Positions 44,430-52,349 of a stretch of DNA of 64,000 bases are shown here, piece by piece; positions within the stretch are counted from its first letter, which is position 1, and each line of letters begins with the position of its first letter. The stretch comes from Desulfitobacterium sp050251735 (GTDB taxonomy: Bacteria > Bacillota > Desulfitobacteriia > Desulfitobacteriales > Desulfitobacteriaceae): the NCBI GenBank assembly GCA_050251735.1, contig JBFWMF010000017.1:1-64000 (forward strand), written 5' to 3'. The notes under the pieces are model-generated. The model did no database searches and had not been told where the DNA came from. It saw only the letters and a program-made list of their open reading frames with translations. The position numbers were made by a program, and so were the translations under genes.

Positions 44430-45149
44430 CCCGATTAAGCTTATCAGCGACAGCACCAAGGAAGTCGCTAAAGGGAATTTTGATGTCGAAATTCAGTATA
44501 AGAGTCAAGATGAGGTCGGTACTCTAGCAAAGAATTTCAACCTCATGACCCAGGAGCTCCGGAGCATGGAATATCTCCGCAAGGATTTTATCAGCAATGT
44601 CTCCCATGAGTTTAAGACCCCCATCGTGTCTATTCAAGGCTTTGCTGAAATGATCAAGGACGAGAACCTCCCTCGAGATAAATTCGAGGAATACACCGAT
44701 ATTATCATTCAAGAATCGCGCCGACTGAACAATCTTTCCGCGAATATGCTGCGCTTGTCCAAGCTCGATTATCAGGTGATTCCCGATAAAAAAGTCAGCT
44801 ACGAAGGGGATGAGGACCTAATCCAACAAATCTGGATCAACCTCATCGGCAATGCCATTAAGTTCTCCCATCCTGAAGGGTCAATCACCATCACTTTGCA
44901 GGAAACCCCGGATTCTCTCATGGTGGTTATTAAGGATGAAGGAATCGGCATGGCCCAGGAGATTCAACCTCATATCTTTGACACGACACCTCCCGCTCAG
45001 AAGCCGGCAATGGTCTAGGACTGGCCATAGTCAAAAGGATCGTGGATATCTGCCAAGGAACCATCACCTTTACCAGTGAGGAGGGTTTGGGTACAAGTTT
45101 TCACGTCACCCTGCCTAAATCTTTGAAGACCTCCTTGCTGTCGAAGTAG
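44430..45149 (+). pseudogene. decayed sensor histidine kinase
   Basis: Starts abruptly in a HAMP domain (PIKLISDSTKEVAKGNFDVEI), has an intact HisKA (SNVSHEFKTPIVSIQGFAEMI), then loses about 30 residues between LSKLDYQ and YEGDEDLIQQ. A frameshift follows IFD at about 44985. The HATPase end (SRSEAGNGLGLAIVKRIVDI to the TAG at 45147-45149) is in another frame. The TM and sensor regions are gone. No function expected. Confidence 0.88.
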
Positions 45150-45256
45150 GAATACAAAGGGTATGGCTTTAGATGCTGTCATGCTGATGGGGATTGTGGT
45201 ATGATTTACTAAAAGGTTTTCACCTTGTAGTGATCTTTGTGGAGGAGTTTGAAGCT

Positions 45257-46240
45257 ATGAACTATATCAATATGACAAGAGAACAGCTTCTGGAGCGTAT
45301 CGAAGCGCTTGAGCTACTGACTCGTGAATTGCTAAGGGAAAAGGAGCAGGAAACCACGCTGGAATATGCTTGGAGCGGCAATCTTGGACATTGGTATTGG
45401 GATATTAAGACTAATACTGTGACATTTAATCCACTCAAAGCGACTAATTTGGGCTATAACAAAAGCGAATTACCGGAACATGTTACTTATCAGTTTTTTA
45501 CTGATAAACTTCATCCGGAGGATTTCCAAAAAACAATGGATGCTATGCTTAACCACTTACATGGAAAAGCCAATGTATATGAGGTTGAATATCGGATTCT
45601 CGCTAAGGACGGAAAATATAAATGGTATTATGATCGCGGCAAAATAACAGAATATGACGGTAGTGGCAAACCAAAATTTCTCGCCGGAATTGTTTTTGAT
45701 ATTACTGAAAAGAAAGAGTTGGAGATGGAACTACAGATCAAAAACGAGATTCTAGCTGAGCAGGCTACCATCGATGGACTAACAAAAATTAATAATCATC
45801 GAACACTGATGGATCGCTTAAAACCAGAGATAGCTGATGCGAGCAGAACAGATAAGCCTTTATCTATAGCTATTTTTGACATAGATGATTTCAAAAAAGT
45901 AAATGACAGTAAAGGCCACATCTGTGGGGATCAGGTCCTTGTTGATGTTGCCGCTCTCTTTAAGAAAAGCATAAGAGATACCGATTTTGCAGGAAGATAT
46001 GGCGGAGAGGAGTTCATGGTTATATTTCCGAATACCGATCTAGCCAAAGCTATAAAAATATCAGACCGAATTAGACAGTCTGTTGAATGTTATCCCTTTG
46101 TAAACGGTTTAAAAGTAACAATAAGTGGCGGCGTAAAGCAGTACGAAGGAGAAAATCTTACAGAGCTTATTCATTCTGCCGATATAAGGTTATATGAAGC
46201 CAAAAGGAAGGGTAAAAATAGGATAGAACCAATCGATTGA
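45257..46240 (+). CDS. PAS-GGDEF diguanylate cyclase
   Basis: A 327-aa cytoplasmic protein. N-terminal coiled segment, a PAS domain with PAC end (about residues 30-155: WSGNLGHWYWDIKTN ... LAGIVFDITEKKE), then GGDEF (DGLTKINNHRTLMDRLKP onwards). The active site is intact (GGEEF), and an allosteric I-site RxxD (RDTD) lies five residues before it. Predicted c-di-GMP synthase with product inhibition. The ATG at 45257 is preceded by GGAGGAG; the longer frame from 45194 is not. Confidence 0.93.
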   Translation: MNYINMTREQLLERIEALELLTRELLREKEQETTLEYAWSGNLGHWYWDIKTNTVTFNPLKATNLGYNKSELPEHVTYQFFTDKLHPEDFQKTMDAMLNHLHGKANVYEVEYRILAKDGKYKWYYDRGKITEYDGSGKPKFLAGIVFDITEKKELEMELQIKNEILAEQATIDGLTKINNHRTLMDRLKPEIADASRTDKPLSIAIFDIDDFKKVNDSKGHICGDQVLVDVAALFKKSIRDTDFAGRYGGEEFMVIFPNTDLAKAIKISDRIRQSVECYPFVNGLKVTISGGVKQYEGENLTELIHSADIRLYEAKRKGKNRIEPID

Positions 46241-46242
46241 TC

Positions 46243-46292
46243 AAAGGGCAACATCAACACGAAACTTAGCTTTCTGTGATGTTGCCCTTTAC
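46243..46292. terminator. bidirectional terminator between GGDEF and serpin genes
   Basis: Perfect 14-bp arms AAAGGGCAACATCA (46243-46256) and TGATGTTGCCCTTT (46277-46290) between convergent genes. Confidence 0.8.
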
Positions 46293-46346
46293 TACTGCTA
46301 TTGTAGCTATCTTTATTCATTTTCTACTTTTGTTCAGCTACTACTT

Positions 46347-47618
46347 TTACTTCGCCGTCGGATCCTCCATGATCCCCATAAACAGTGGCATATTGGTCTC
46401 CCAATCGACGATGGCGTAGACAAAAGGTCGATCGAAGACAACTTGGGTGAGGTCAATGGGCGCGCTGGTCGTTTCCATTCCTACACCTGTTACGGCAGCA
46501 GCTTCCGTGCCCTTCTCATCCACTTTGATAAAGGTCTTATGCTTGACTTCCCCGATGAAGAGATCCTTGGTATGTTGCTTGCTCATCAAGGAGAAATCTG
46601 CTTGATTAGGATCAAATGCAATTTCCATCCCTAAAGTGGCTAATTCATCCTTCAGCTCATCCTCATAACTGCTCTCAAATTTCGGCAAGGAGAGCTGAAT
46701 ATTCTTCTTTTCTTTGCTGTTGATTAATTTAAACATTTCAGCAACAGTTAGCTGATCGATAAATTCCCGGGGAGATTGGCCTGACTCAGGTAATATCCCA
46801 ACAAAAGCGTAGCACTCATCCACATAGGGTAAAATGACCCCGGTCGCTTCTTTTCCTTGGAAATAATCGATATTGCCCCGTCGGTTCATAAAGGAAGCTT
46901 CGACACTGCCGGTAGGGGTAGTGAAGCTTCTGGGGTGAGTTTTATCTGCCGTAAACTGATCCTTCCAATCCCCTTTGAAGTAGATGGCGTTGATCAGGTA
47001 CATCATTAGATCCTCATCCATCTCCTCGATGATCTTGTCGATGGTCCCTTCTGTCTTCTCCTCCACCCATTTATTGATTGCCTTAGGTGCTGAGGGATCA
47101 CTAAAATCAAGCGTGCTTATCCCCGCTTGATAATAGTCCCCATTGGTCTGTAAAAACTTCCGGTCAGCTTCATAGCCCTCCCGAATCCAAATGGAATTGC
47201 CAATCCGCACCGCGACCTTACTCTCCTTATTCATCAAGGAATTGCTCCAGGTAGCGAGGCCAGCGTTAAAATCCTCCAGCTTTAGGTTTTGGGCAGACAG
47301 CGCCTTGAGCATAGCCTCCTTAGTTACTCCCTCGGCACCATTTAAAGTCATTCCTAAAGCGAGGTAGATCGAGGGGGCCGAAATCATTACATTACCCTCG
47401 TTTTTCTTGCTTTCCTTAAACACATTCCAAGTAAAGTCCACCAAAGCTTGGTTTAACTCGCCATCCATCTTAGTCGGTAGCTGGACATTGTTTCCCTTGA
47501 TTCCCTTCATCAAATCTCCCGACCCAACCACTGAATTCGTGGCGCAGCCTGTCAAGGTCATCCCTAGCATCAATGCGACTAATAGCCAAGTTATTATAAA
47601 ATGCTGTTTGCGATTCAT
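46347..47618 (-). CDS. serpin-family lipoprotein
   Basis: A 423-aa secreted protein with a lipobox LTGC (Cys25). The body has the serpin signatures (LINAIYFKGDWKDQFTADKT, ... VVFDRPFVYAIVDWETN near the end). The reactive-loop hinge is GTEAAAVTG, with the small residues needed for loop insertion, so it is probably an inhibitory serpin anchored on the outside of the membrane. P1 cannot be fixed from sequence. Serpins are uncommon in bacteria and often acquired horizontally. Confidence 0.93.
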   Translation of the reverse strand: MNRKQHFIITWLLVALMLGMTLTGCATNSVVGSGDLMKGIKGNNVQLPTKMDGELNQALVDFTWNVFKESKKNEGNVMISAPSIYLALGMTLNGAEGVTKEAMLKALSAQNLKLEDFNAGLATWSNSLMNKESKVAVRIGNSIWIREGYEADRKFLQTNGDYYQAGISTLDFSDPSAPKAINKWVEEKTEGTIDKIIEEMDEDLMMYLINAIYFKGDWKDQFTADKTHPRSFTTPTGSVEASFMNRRGNIDYFQGKEATGVILPYVDECYAFVGILPESGQSPREFIDQLTVAEMFKLINSKEKKNIQLSLPKFESSYEDELKDELATLGMEIAFDPNQADFSLMSKQHTKDLFIGEVKHKTFIKVDEKGTEAAAVTGVGMETTSAPIDLTQVVFDRPFVYAIVDWETNMPLFMGIMEDPTAK

Positions 47619-47707
47619 AGTCTTCGCCCTCCTTTAGCTATTAAGACGTGAATGCGAGATAAAACTTGGCAAGGAAGATTAAAATTAGGCATATTCCGTA
47701 ACAGTAA

Positions 47708-47749
47708 AGGGTTCACGACGGGTATAAGTATAGCCGGGTCGTGAACCCT
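47708..47749. promoter_or_regulatory. long hairpin upstream of the serpin gene
   Basis: Arms AGGGTTCACGAC (47708-47719) and GTCGTGAACCCT (47738-47749), 12 bp perfect, 18-nt loop. Lies 90 nt before the serpin ATG and far from any stop codon, without a clear T run. Possible operator or leader structure. Confidence 0.5.
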
Positions 47750-47888
47750 AATTTTGTGGCATTAGAATTAATGGATTCTTATTGTTCAACCAGCTGTAGG
47801 ATTTTATTCTTCTACATTGACACCATTTTCAACACAAGGAATACTGTTCAGCAAAAGAAAATTCACAATTCCACCATAAAGCCTAAGG

Positions 47889-47906
47889 TTTAACATTCAT
47901 TTAACT
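47889..47906 (+). promoter_or_regulatory. PhoP/PhoB-like 11-bp direct repeat
   Basis: TTTAACA (47889-47895) and TTTAACT (47900-47906), 11 bp start to start, about 50 bp upstream of the 47-aa gene. Very close to the TTAACA-N5-TTAACA pattern of Bacillus PhoP boxes. Confidence 0.5.
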
Positions 47907-47955
47907 CTATAAGTTAAGGAATAATACTAATAGTTTAAAAAAAGGAGGTTTTACT

Positions 47956-48099
47956 ATGCTAAGGCGTCGTGTCGATCCTGGTCCGTTTAGCTTTATGCAA
48001 GGAGGATGGTTTGCTTTACATGCCCTCACTATTGCAGGTTCTATTTATGTAGGAAAAACCCTTCAAAAAAGAAAGAACGACCCACTCAGACATCGTTAA
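47956..48099 (+). CDS. 47-aa membrane peptide
   Basis: ATG at 47956 after AAAAGGAGG; ends with TAA at 48097-48099. The peptide has a basic N-terminus (MLRRRVDPG), a weakly hydrophobic central helix (GWFALHALTIAGSIYVG) and a basic tail. The strong ribosome-binding site, downstream terminator and upstream box support a real gene. Not recognised. Confidence 0.72.
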   Translation: MLRRRVDPGPFSFMQGGWFALHALTIAGSIYVGKTLQKRKNDPLRHR

Positions 48100-48103
48100 A
48101 AAA

Positions 48104-48148
48104 TCAAAGACACTGGGGTATATAAATAATTCCCCAGTGTCTTTATTT
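48104..48148 (+). terminator. intrinsic terminator
   Basis: AAAGACACTGGGG (48106-48118) and CCCCAGTGTCTTT (48132-48144), then TATTTG. Closes the 47-aa gene. Confidence 0.9.
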
Positions 48149-48209
48149 GAATACCCATACAGTTACCCGTTACTTAAGCACCTAAATAATTCAATAAAGA
48201 AAAATTTAA

Positions 48210-48249
48210 AGGTCTGCTCAAAAAACCGATTATCGATTTGAGCAGACCT
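48210..48249. repeat. orphan hairpin upstream of methyltransferase gene
   Basis: AGGTCTGCTCAAA (48210-48222) and TTTGAGCAGACCT (48237-48249), 13 bp perfect. A T-rich tail exists only on the minus side, where no gene lies to terminate. Either a leftover terminator or a leader structure of the gene at 48301. Confidence 0.55.
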
Positions 48250-48300
48250 CCAATTGTTGCACATGACGGTGAACATAACGTTAGGAGGTGACGTATTGCT

Positions 48301-48924
48301 ATGGAGCAAAAAGATAAAAGCAGAACCAACGACGACCGGGGGATTACTCTATTTGACCGGATCGCTCCGGTGTATGGGCTTTACTTTAATTATCAAACTC
48401 GCAGGTATCAGATGGATCTGGAAAAGGTCAAGCAAGAGTTCTCCTTACCTATATGCCCAAAAGCCTTGGATGTGGGGTGTGGTACCGGTGCTTTATGTTA
48501 TGTACTGCAAAATCAGGGATGGAAAATTACCGGGGTGGAGCCCAGTCGAGGCATGCTTGGCGTCGCTACAAAAAAGCTCGCCAATCTAGAGATTCCGCTC
48601 GTGCGGGCCGACGTGCTAGCCGGCCTACCCTTTCCTGATCTAAGCTTTGATGTGACCCTAGCTTCCTTTGTTGCCCATGGATTAAATGCTGAGCAGAGAA
48701 AAGCCATGTACAGAGAGATGAACAGGGTGGCAAAGGAATATGTGATCCTTATTGATTATAACCAAAATCGCTCTTTCATTACGGATATGGCAGAGACCCT
48801 AGAGGGCGGTGATTATTTCAACTTTATTAAGCAAGTGGAGCCAGAGCTTAAGAAAGTCTTTGAGCAAGTTGATATCATCCCCACAGGTGCCCATTCGTCA
48901 TGGTATATATGTCGGGCGATTTAG
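48301..48924 (+). CDS. class I SAM-dependent methyltransferase
   Basis: A 207-aa protein with the SAM-binding loop LDVGCGTGALCYVLQNQGW and acidic residue in TGVEPSRGML; a post-motif VTLASFVAHGLNAEQRKAMYREMNRV resembles Methyltransf_11 proteins. Substrate unknown. GGAGGTGA lies upstream of the ATG. Confidence 0.88.
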   Translation: MEQKDKSRTNDDRGITLFDRIAPVYGLYFNYQTRRYQMDLEKVKQEFSLPICPKALDVGCGTGALCYVLQNQGWKITGVEPSRGMLGVATKKLANLEIPLVRADVLAGLPFPDLSFDVTLASFVAHGLNAEQRKAMYREMNRVAKEYVILIDYNQNRSFITDMAETLEGGDYFNFIKQVEPELKKVFEQVDIIPTGAHSSWYICRAI

Positions 48925-49037
48925 CTTGCATTTCCCCATCCATGTTTAAAGGTTTGAAAGCGCCTCCTAATCGAAATATTGTCGCTGTAAAGTGATATAT
49001 ATCTCCATAATGGTAGCTTCTGCATCGGTGGCGATGA

Positions 49038-50489
49038 TTATTGTTTTAAATATTCCTTAATCTGACTAAAACTATATCCTGGCGACACCTCTTCAATCAA
49101 CTTCATTTGGGTTTGAGCAGGAACTCCATCCGGTATTTTAAAAAGTTGATAGAACTCATTTAGGTCCATCTTTAAGCTCTCTGCTGCTTCGCGTATGGTC
49201 ATCGAACCCTTAATCCCACTCACGTCTATTTTATTAGGGTTATTATCAGCTTCAGCTTTTTCCGGCTGTAAATCTCCATTGCTTACCCCCGGCTCCTCTT
49301 TGCTCACCTCAGACACAGCTGAGCTCTCCTCTAGCTCAGCCTTCTCTTTTGCAGCATCAAAGTCATATTCCGGAGCTTCCTGAGAAATTTCGCTCATCTT
49401 TGTAGACTTGGCAACCTGTTCCGGAATTCCAAGCTTTTCGTAGAGTTCGGGCAGGGATAAACCTGTCGCTAAGGCCGCTTCCTCAATGGTGTAATACCCT
49501 TTGACCTCAGAAACGGGGATAATCTCCCCTTCCTTTAAAGGAGCGGGTATGGTCTGGAAGTTCCCAGTCGCATCGGCTACCAAAACCGTTCCGAAGAATA
49601 GCCCAACAACCATGGCTAGCGTCAGCAAGGGGTGGCTGACCTTATGGGCGACTTTAACCTCTAGGGCACCCTCTTTAGGGCAAGCGAGAACGCATTCATT
49701 ACAACTGATACATTCCGCATCGGTCACTTTGACCGCTTTTTCTACATCAATATTAACAGGACAGACCTTATTGCATTTTTTGCAGTTTATACAAAGGCTC
49801 TCATTTCTTACGACTTTCGTGGGGCTAAACTTCCCCAAGATCCCATAGAGGGCACCTGCCGGACAGAGATACTTACAAAAAAATCGATCATAAATCAACG
49901 ACCCCACGACGGTTATCCCGAGCAAAATAAAACCGATAATCGCCTTGGGATCTTCTTCAATCGCTTCAGGTATCGTTGTAATGTGTCCATAAGCAACATA
50001 GGGGTCATAAGGAGATATCCAAAGGGTGCCATAGTACCACGCCATGCCGACCATCAGGACTAAAATGATATACTTCAAATATCTTAAGGGTCTGTCAATG
50101 ACCTGGGGTACAACTCGACGTTTTTTAAATAACTTTATTCCTAAACGGGCAAATAGTTCTTGTAAAGCGCCAAAGGGACAAAGAAGGCCGCAGAAGCTCC
50201 GTCGAAAAAGAAGGGCTAAGACAACGGTTAGAACAAGTATAACCACAGTTCCGGAATAGATCTTTTGGATATAGCTTCCCATAAAAAGGAGGGTATACAG
50301 ACTTTCTAATCCTCCGAGGGGACACAAAGCATGTACGGATGGGGATTTACCCCCGCCAAGAATTTGATGCATAAAGGATTCGTAAGTAACGAGGCCGAGT
50401 AGGCTGATCAAAGTCAACAGCCTAAGCCACTTGGCGACCTTGTTAAGATTGAAGCTTGTCTTTGTGTCTAGTTTCGTCTTCAAACTCAT
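49038..50489 (-). CDS. NapH/NosR-like membrane polyferredoxin with repeated C-terminal domain
   Basis: About 483 aa. Five or six TM helices; two CxxxCP motifs after TM segments (FCGLLCPFGALQ and FCKYLCPAGALYG) as in NapH/NosR; then two [4Fe-4S] ferredoxin motifs (CINCKKCNKVCP and CISCNECVLACP), a last TM, and an extracytoplasmic tail. The tail holds two copies of a ~55-aa unit (VKGYYTIEEAALATGLSLPELY and IKGSMTIREAAESLKMDLNEFY) joined by an acidic linker. Probably passes electrons across the membrane to a periplasmic acceptor. The ATG at 50489 follows GGGGGAGTG. Confidence 0.88.
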   Translation of the reverse strand: MSLKTKLDTKTSFNLNKVAKWLRLLTLISLLGLVTYESFMHQILGGGKSPSVHALCPLGGLESLYTLLFMGSYIQKIYSGTVVILVLTVVLALLFRRSFCGLLCPFGALQELFARLGIKLFKKRRVVPQVIDRPLRYLKYIILVLMVGMAWYYGTLWISPYDPYVAYGHITTIPEAIEEDPKAIIGFILLGITVVGSLIYDRFFCKYLCPAGALYGILGKFSPTKVVRNESLCINCKKCNKVCPVNIDVEKAVKVTDAECISCNECVLACPKEGALEVKVAHKVSHPLLTLAMVVGLFFGTVLVADATGNFQTIPAPLKEGEIIPVSEVKGYYTIEEAALATGLSLPELYEKLGIPEQVAKSTKMSEISQEAPEYDFDAAKEKAELEESSAVSEVSKEEPGVSNGDLQPEKAEADNNPNKIDVSGIKGSMTIREAAESLKMDLNEFYQLFKIPDGVPAQTQMKLIEEVSPGYSFSQIKEYLKQ

Positions 50490-50602
50490 TAAAAACACTC
50501 CCCCTATTAACGTTTAAATCTTATGTTCGTTATTATAGGGGGTAAATATGGCAAGACTTTGTCATTTGTTTGCACGAAGTATGACATTATTTTATCTAAT
50601 CT

Positions 50603-51163
50603 TTATTTGTCTTTTCTGGTAAAAAGGAGGCAATAAAAGTTTTCCCCTAACTCAAAATCATCCTGTACTTCAAAATCTATCTCATGTAAGACACTCAAAA
50701 CGTCTTCTTTACTGATTCGATGGGATATAGGAGGGCCCATGGGAGTCTCGTGTTTGTGGAACTCAATCACGGCAATCTTACCCTTATCGTTTAACAGTCT
50801 CTCTACTTCTTTCATAAAGACGGTTTTGTTTTCGATTTCGTGTAAAACCGTAACCAATAAGACTAGATCGACTGATTTTTCTTTTATATCAAAACGTCCA
50901 TTATCGACATAGATATATTCAACATTACTAACCTTCTCATCCTTTGCTTTTTCTTCAATAATCTTCAGCATCTCAGGATTTGTCTCTACAGCATAAACAA
51001 CCTTTTCGGTCATTTTGGCAGCGGGAAGGGTGAATATGCCACTCCCTGCTCCAATGTCACATAAGACATGGCTTCTCTTAAGTCCGATGCGCTCCAAGGT
51101 TACTTGCGGATTGAGCTCCTCAAGACGTCTCGGATTTTCCAACTTCATTTGTTGTTTGTTCAT
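50603..51163 (-). CDS. class I SAM-dependent methyltransferase
   Basis: A 186-aa protein with the SAM-binding motif CDIGAGSGIFTLPAA, acidic VETNPEML and VTVLHEIENKTVFMKEVERLL. It lacks the three cysteines of ArsM arsenite methyltransferase. It is 6 nt downstream of the BASS-type transporter gene, so the two are coupled; substrate unknown, perhaps a toxic metalloid, sulfur or small organic species. Confidence 0.88.
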   Translation of the reverse strand: MNKQQMKLENPRRLEELNPQVTLERIGLKRSHVLCDIGAGSGIFTLPAAKMTEKVVYAVETNPEMLKIIEEKAKDEKVSNVEYIYVDNGRFDIKEKSVDLVLLVTVLHEIENKTVFMKEVERLLNDKGKIAVIEFHKHETPMGPPISHRISKEDVLSVLHEIDFEVQDDFELGENFYCLLFTRKDK

Positions 51164-51169
51164 TGCTTA

Positions 51170-52177
51170 CTACTCCTTTGCTACTTTAATCGGCTTACCT
51201 CTTTTTAAGAAACTGTATTTCTCGTTAAGCTTTATAAACCAGGCAGCCACCTGCCCTTGAATTAAAAAGGCAAGAGAAACCATGAGTGCCGCATTCGACC
51301 CAAAGGCTGTCGCTGCCAAGCCAATCGAAATAGATAGGTTTCGAAGAACGGTAGAAAACACTAGGGTTAAGGCATCCTTTTCACTGAAGAATCTTCGTCC
51401 GACGAGTATTGCTAAGAGATAGTTAATAGCATAGAATACCAGCTGCACACCCAAAGCCATCGCGAATATATCGAGATGCTGGGCAATTCGTTTCGCATTC
51501 ATACTCATACTGATGAAAATAATCAGCAGCATCCCCCAAGTACTTGCCGCAGGCAAGAAGGGTTTGATCTTCTTCTGAAAATGCTCCTGTGAGTATCGCT
51601 TCATGAGAAATTTGTACGTTAGCATTCCAAAAATTAATGGGATTATAATGACTAAGGCAATTGTTTTAAGGGTTAGAAAAATATCCACTGGAACATACTT
51701 CCCTACCATAAGATAAAGGTATCCCGGAGCTAGAACCGACCCAAGAAGTAATCCTGAGGTTGTCATCTGAATAGCTGCAGGCACATTCCCTTTAGCCAGC
51801 ATGGTAAAAGCAATGGTCATATTACTTGTCGGTAGCAGCGCGGTAATCGCGAGTCCTGCAAAAAGCTGCGGATCTTCTAATAAGAATCCCGTTCCTAGTA
51901 AATACGCGACCCCAGGAATAACTAAGAAATTCAACCCCATAACTGTTAGAAACAATTTACCCTGAGACATATTGAAAACTTCTTTAGCCCTAAATCCTAT
52001 CATTGTCGGGTAGATCATGAGCATGGTAATGGGTAGCACCCATTGTTTGAGGATGCTCGTATCCACCCATATCCCAGCTAAAAAACCAATGATCAGCATT
52101 ATCGGAATGGCGAAAGCGATGTTCTTGGATGGCCAAAAGAACCCTTTTTTTAGAAAGCTTGGCTCATTTGTACTCAT
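51170..52177 (-). CDS. BASS/ACR3-superfamily transporter
   Basis: A 335-aa protein with about ten TM helices, of the bile-acid/arsenite (ACR3-like) transporter superfamily. LLPTSNMTIAFTMLAKGN and VFSTVLRNLSISIGLAA match the two inverted-repeat crossover regions. The ACR3 thiolate Cys is not evident, so an anion or sulfur compound is as likely as arsenite. First gene of a transporter-methyltransferase unit behind a CsoR-type palindrome. Confidence 0.85.
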   Translation of the reverse strand: MSTNEPSFLKKGFFWPSKNIAFAIPIMLIIGFLAGIWVDTSILKQWVLPITMLMIYPTMIGFRAKEVFNMSQGKLFLTVMGLNFLVIPGVAYLLGTGFLLEDPQLFAGLAITALLPTSNMTIAFTMLAKGNVPAAIQMTTSGLLLGSVLAPGYLYLMVGKYVPVDIFLTLKTIALVIIIPLIFGMLTYKFLMKRYSQEHFQKKIKPFLPAASTWGMLLIIFISMSMNAKRIAQHLDIFAMALGVQLVFYAINYLLAILVGRRFFSEKDALTLVFSTVLRNLSISIGLAATAFGSNAALMVSLAFLIQGQVAAWFIKLNEKYSFLKRGKPIKVAKE

Positions 52178-52237
52178 TTAATCCTTCCTCCTCGTCTCTA
52201 ACTTGGTTTTACTTCTAGATAATCTTTTTTAAAGATT

Positions 52238-52254
52238 ATACCCCATAGGGGTAT
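52238..52254. promoter_or_regulatory. CsoR/CstR-type operator in the transporter promoter
   Basis: A 17-bp palindrome ATACCCC-ATA-GGGGTAT about 60 nt upstream of the transporter start. Its right part overlaps a TATAAT hexamer read on the minus strand. The TACCCC-N-GGGGTA pattern is typical of CsoR-family (copper, nickel, or persulfide-sensing CstR) operators. A single half site GGGGGTA occurs near 50540, upstream of the polyferredoxin gene. Confidence 0.7.
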
Positions 52255-52349
52255 AATAATATATATTCTATATTTAATCAATATGGAGATTTACTTTAAT
52301 CCAAGCCTTTATTGTTCCGCGGCTTAATGAATTCCGCGTGCCGGACGAC

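Noticed and set aside
50603..51163. ArsM arsenite methyltransferase
   Set aside because: The conserved arsenic-binding cysteines are absent; only two unrelated Cys residues are present.
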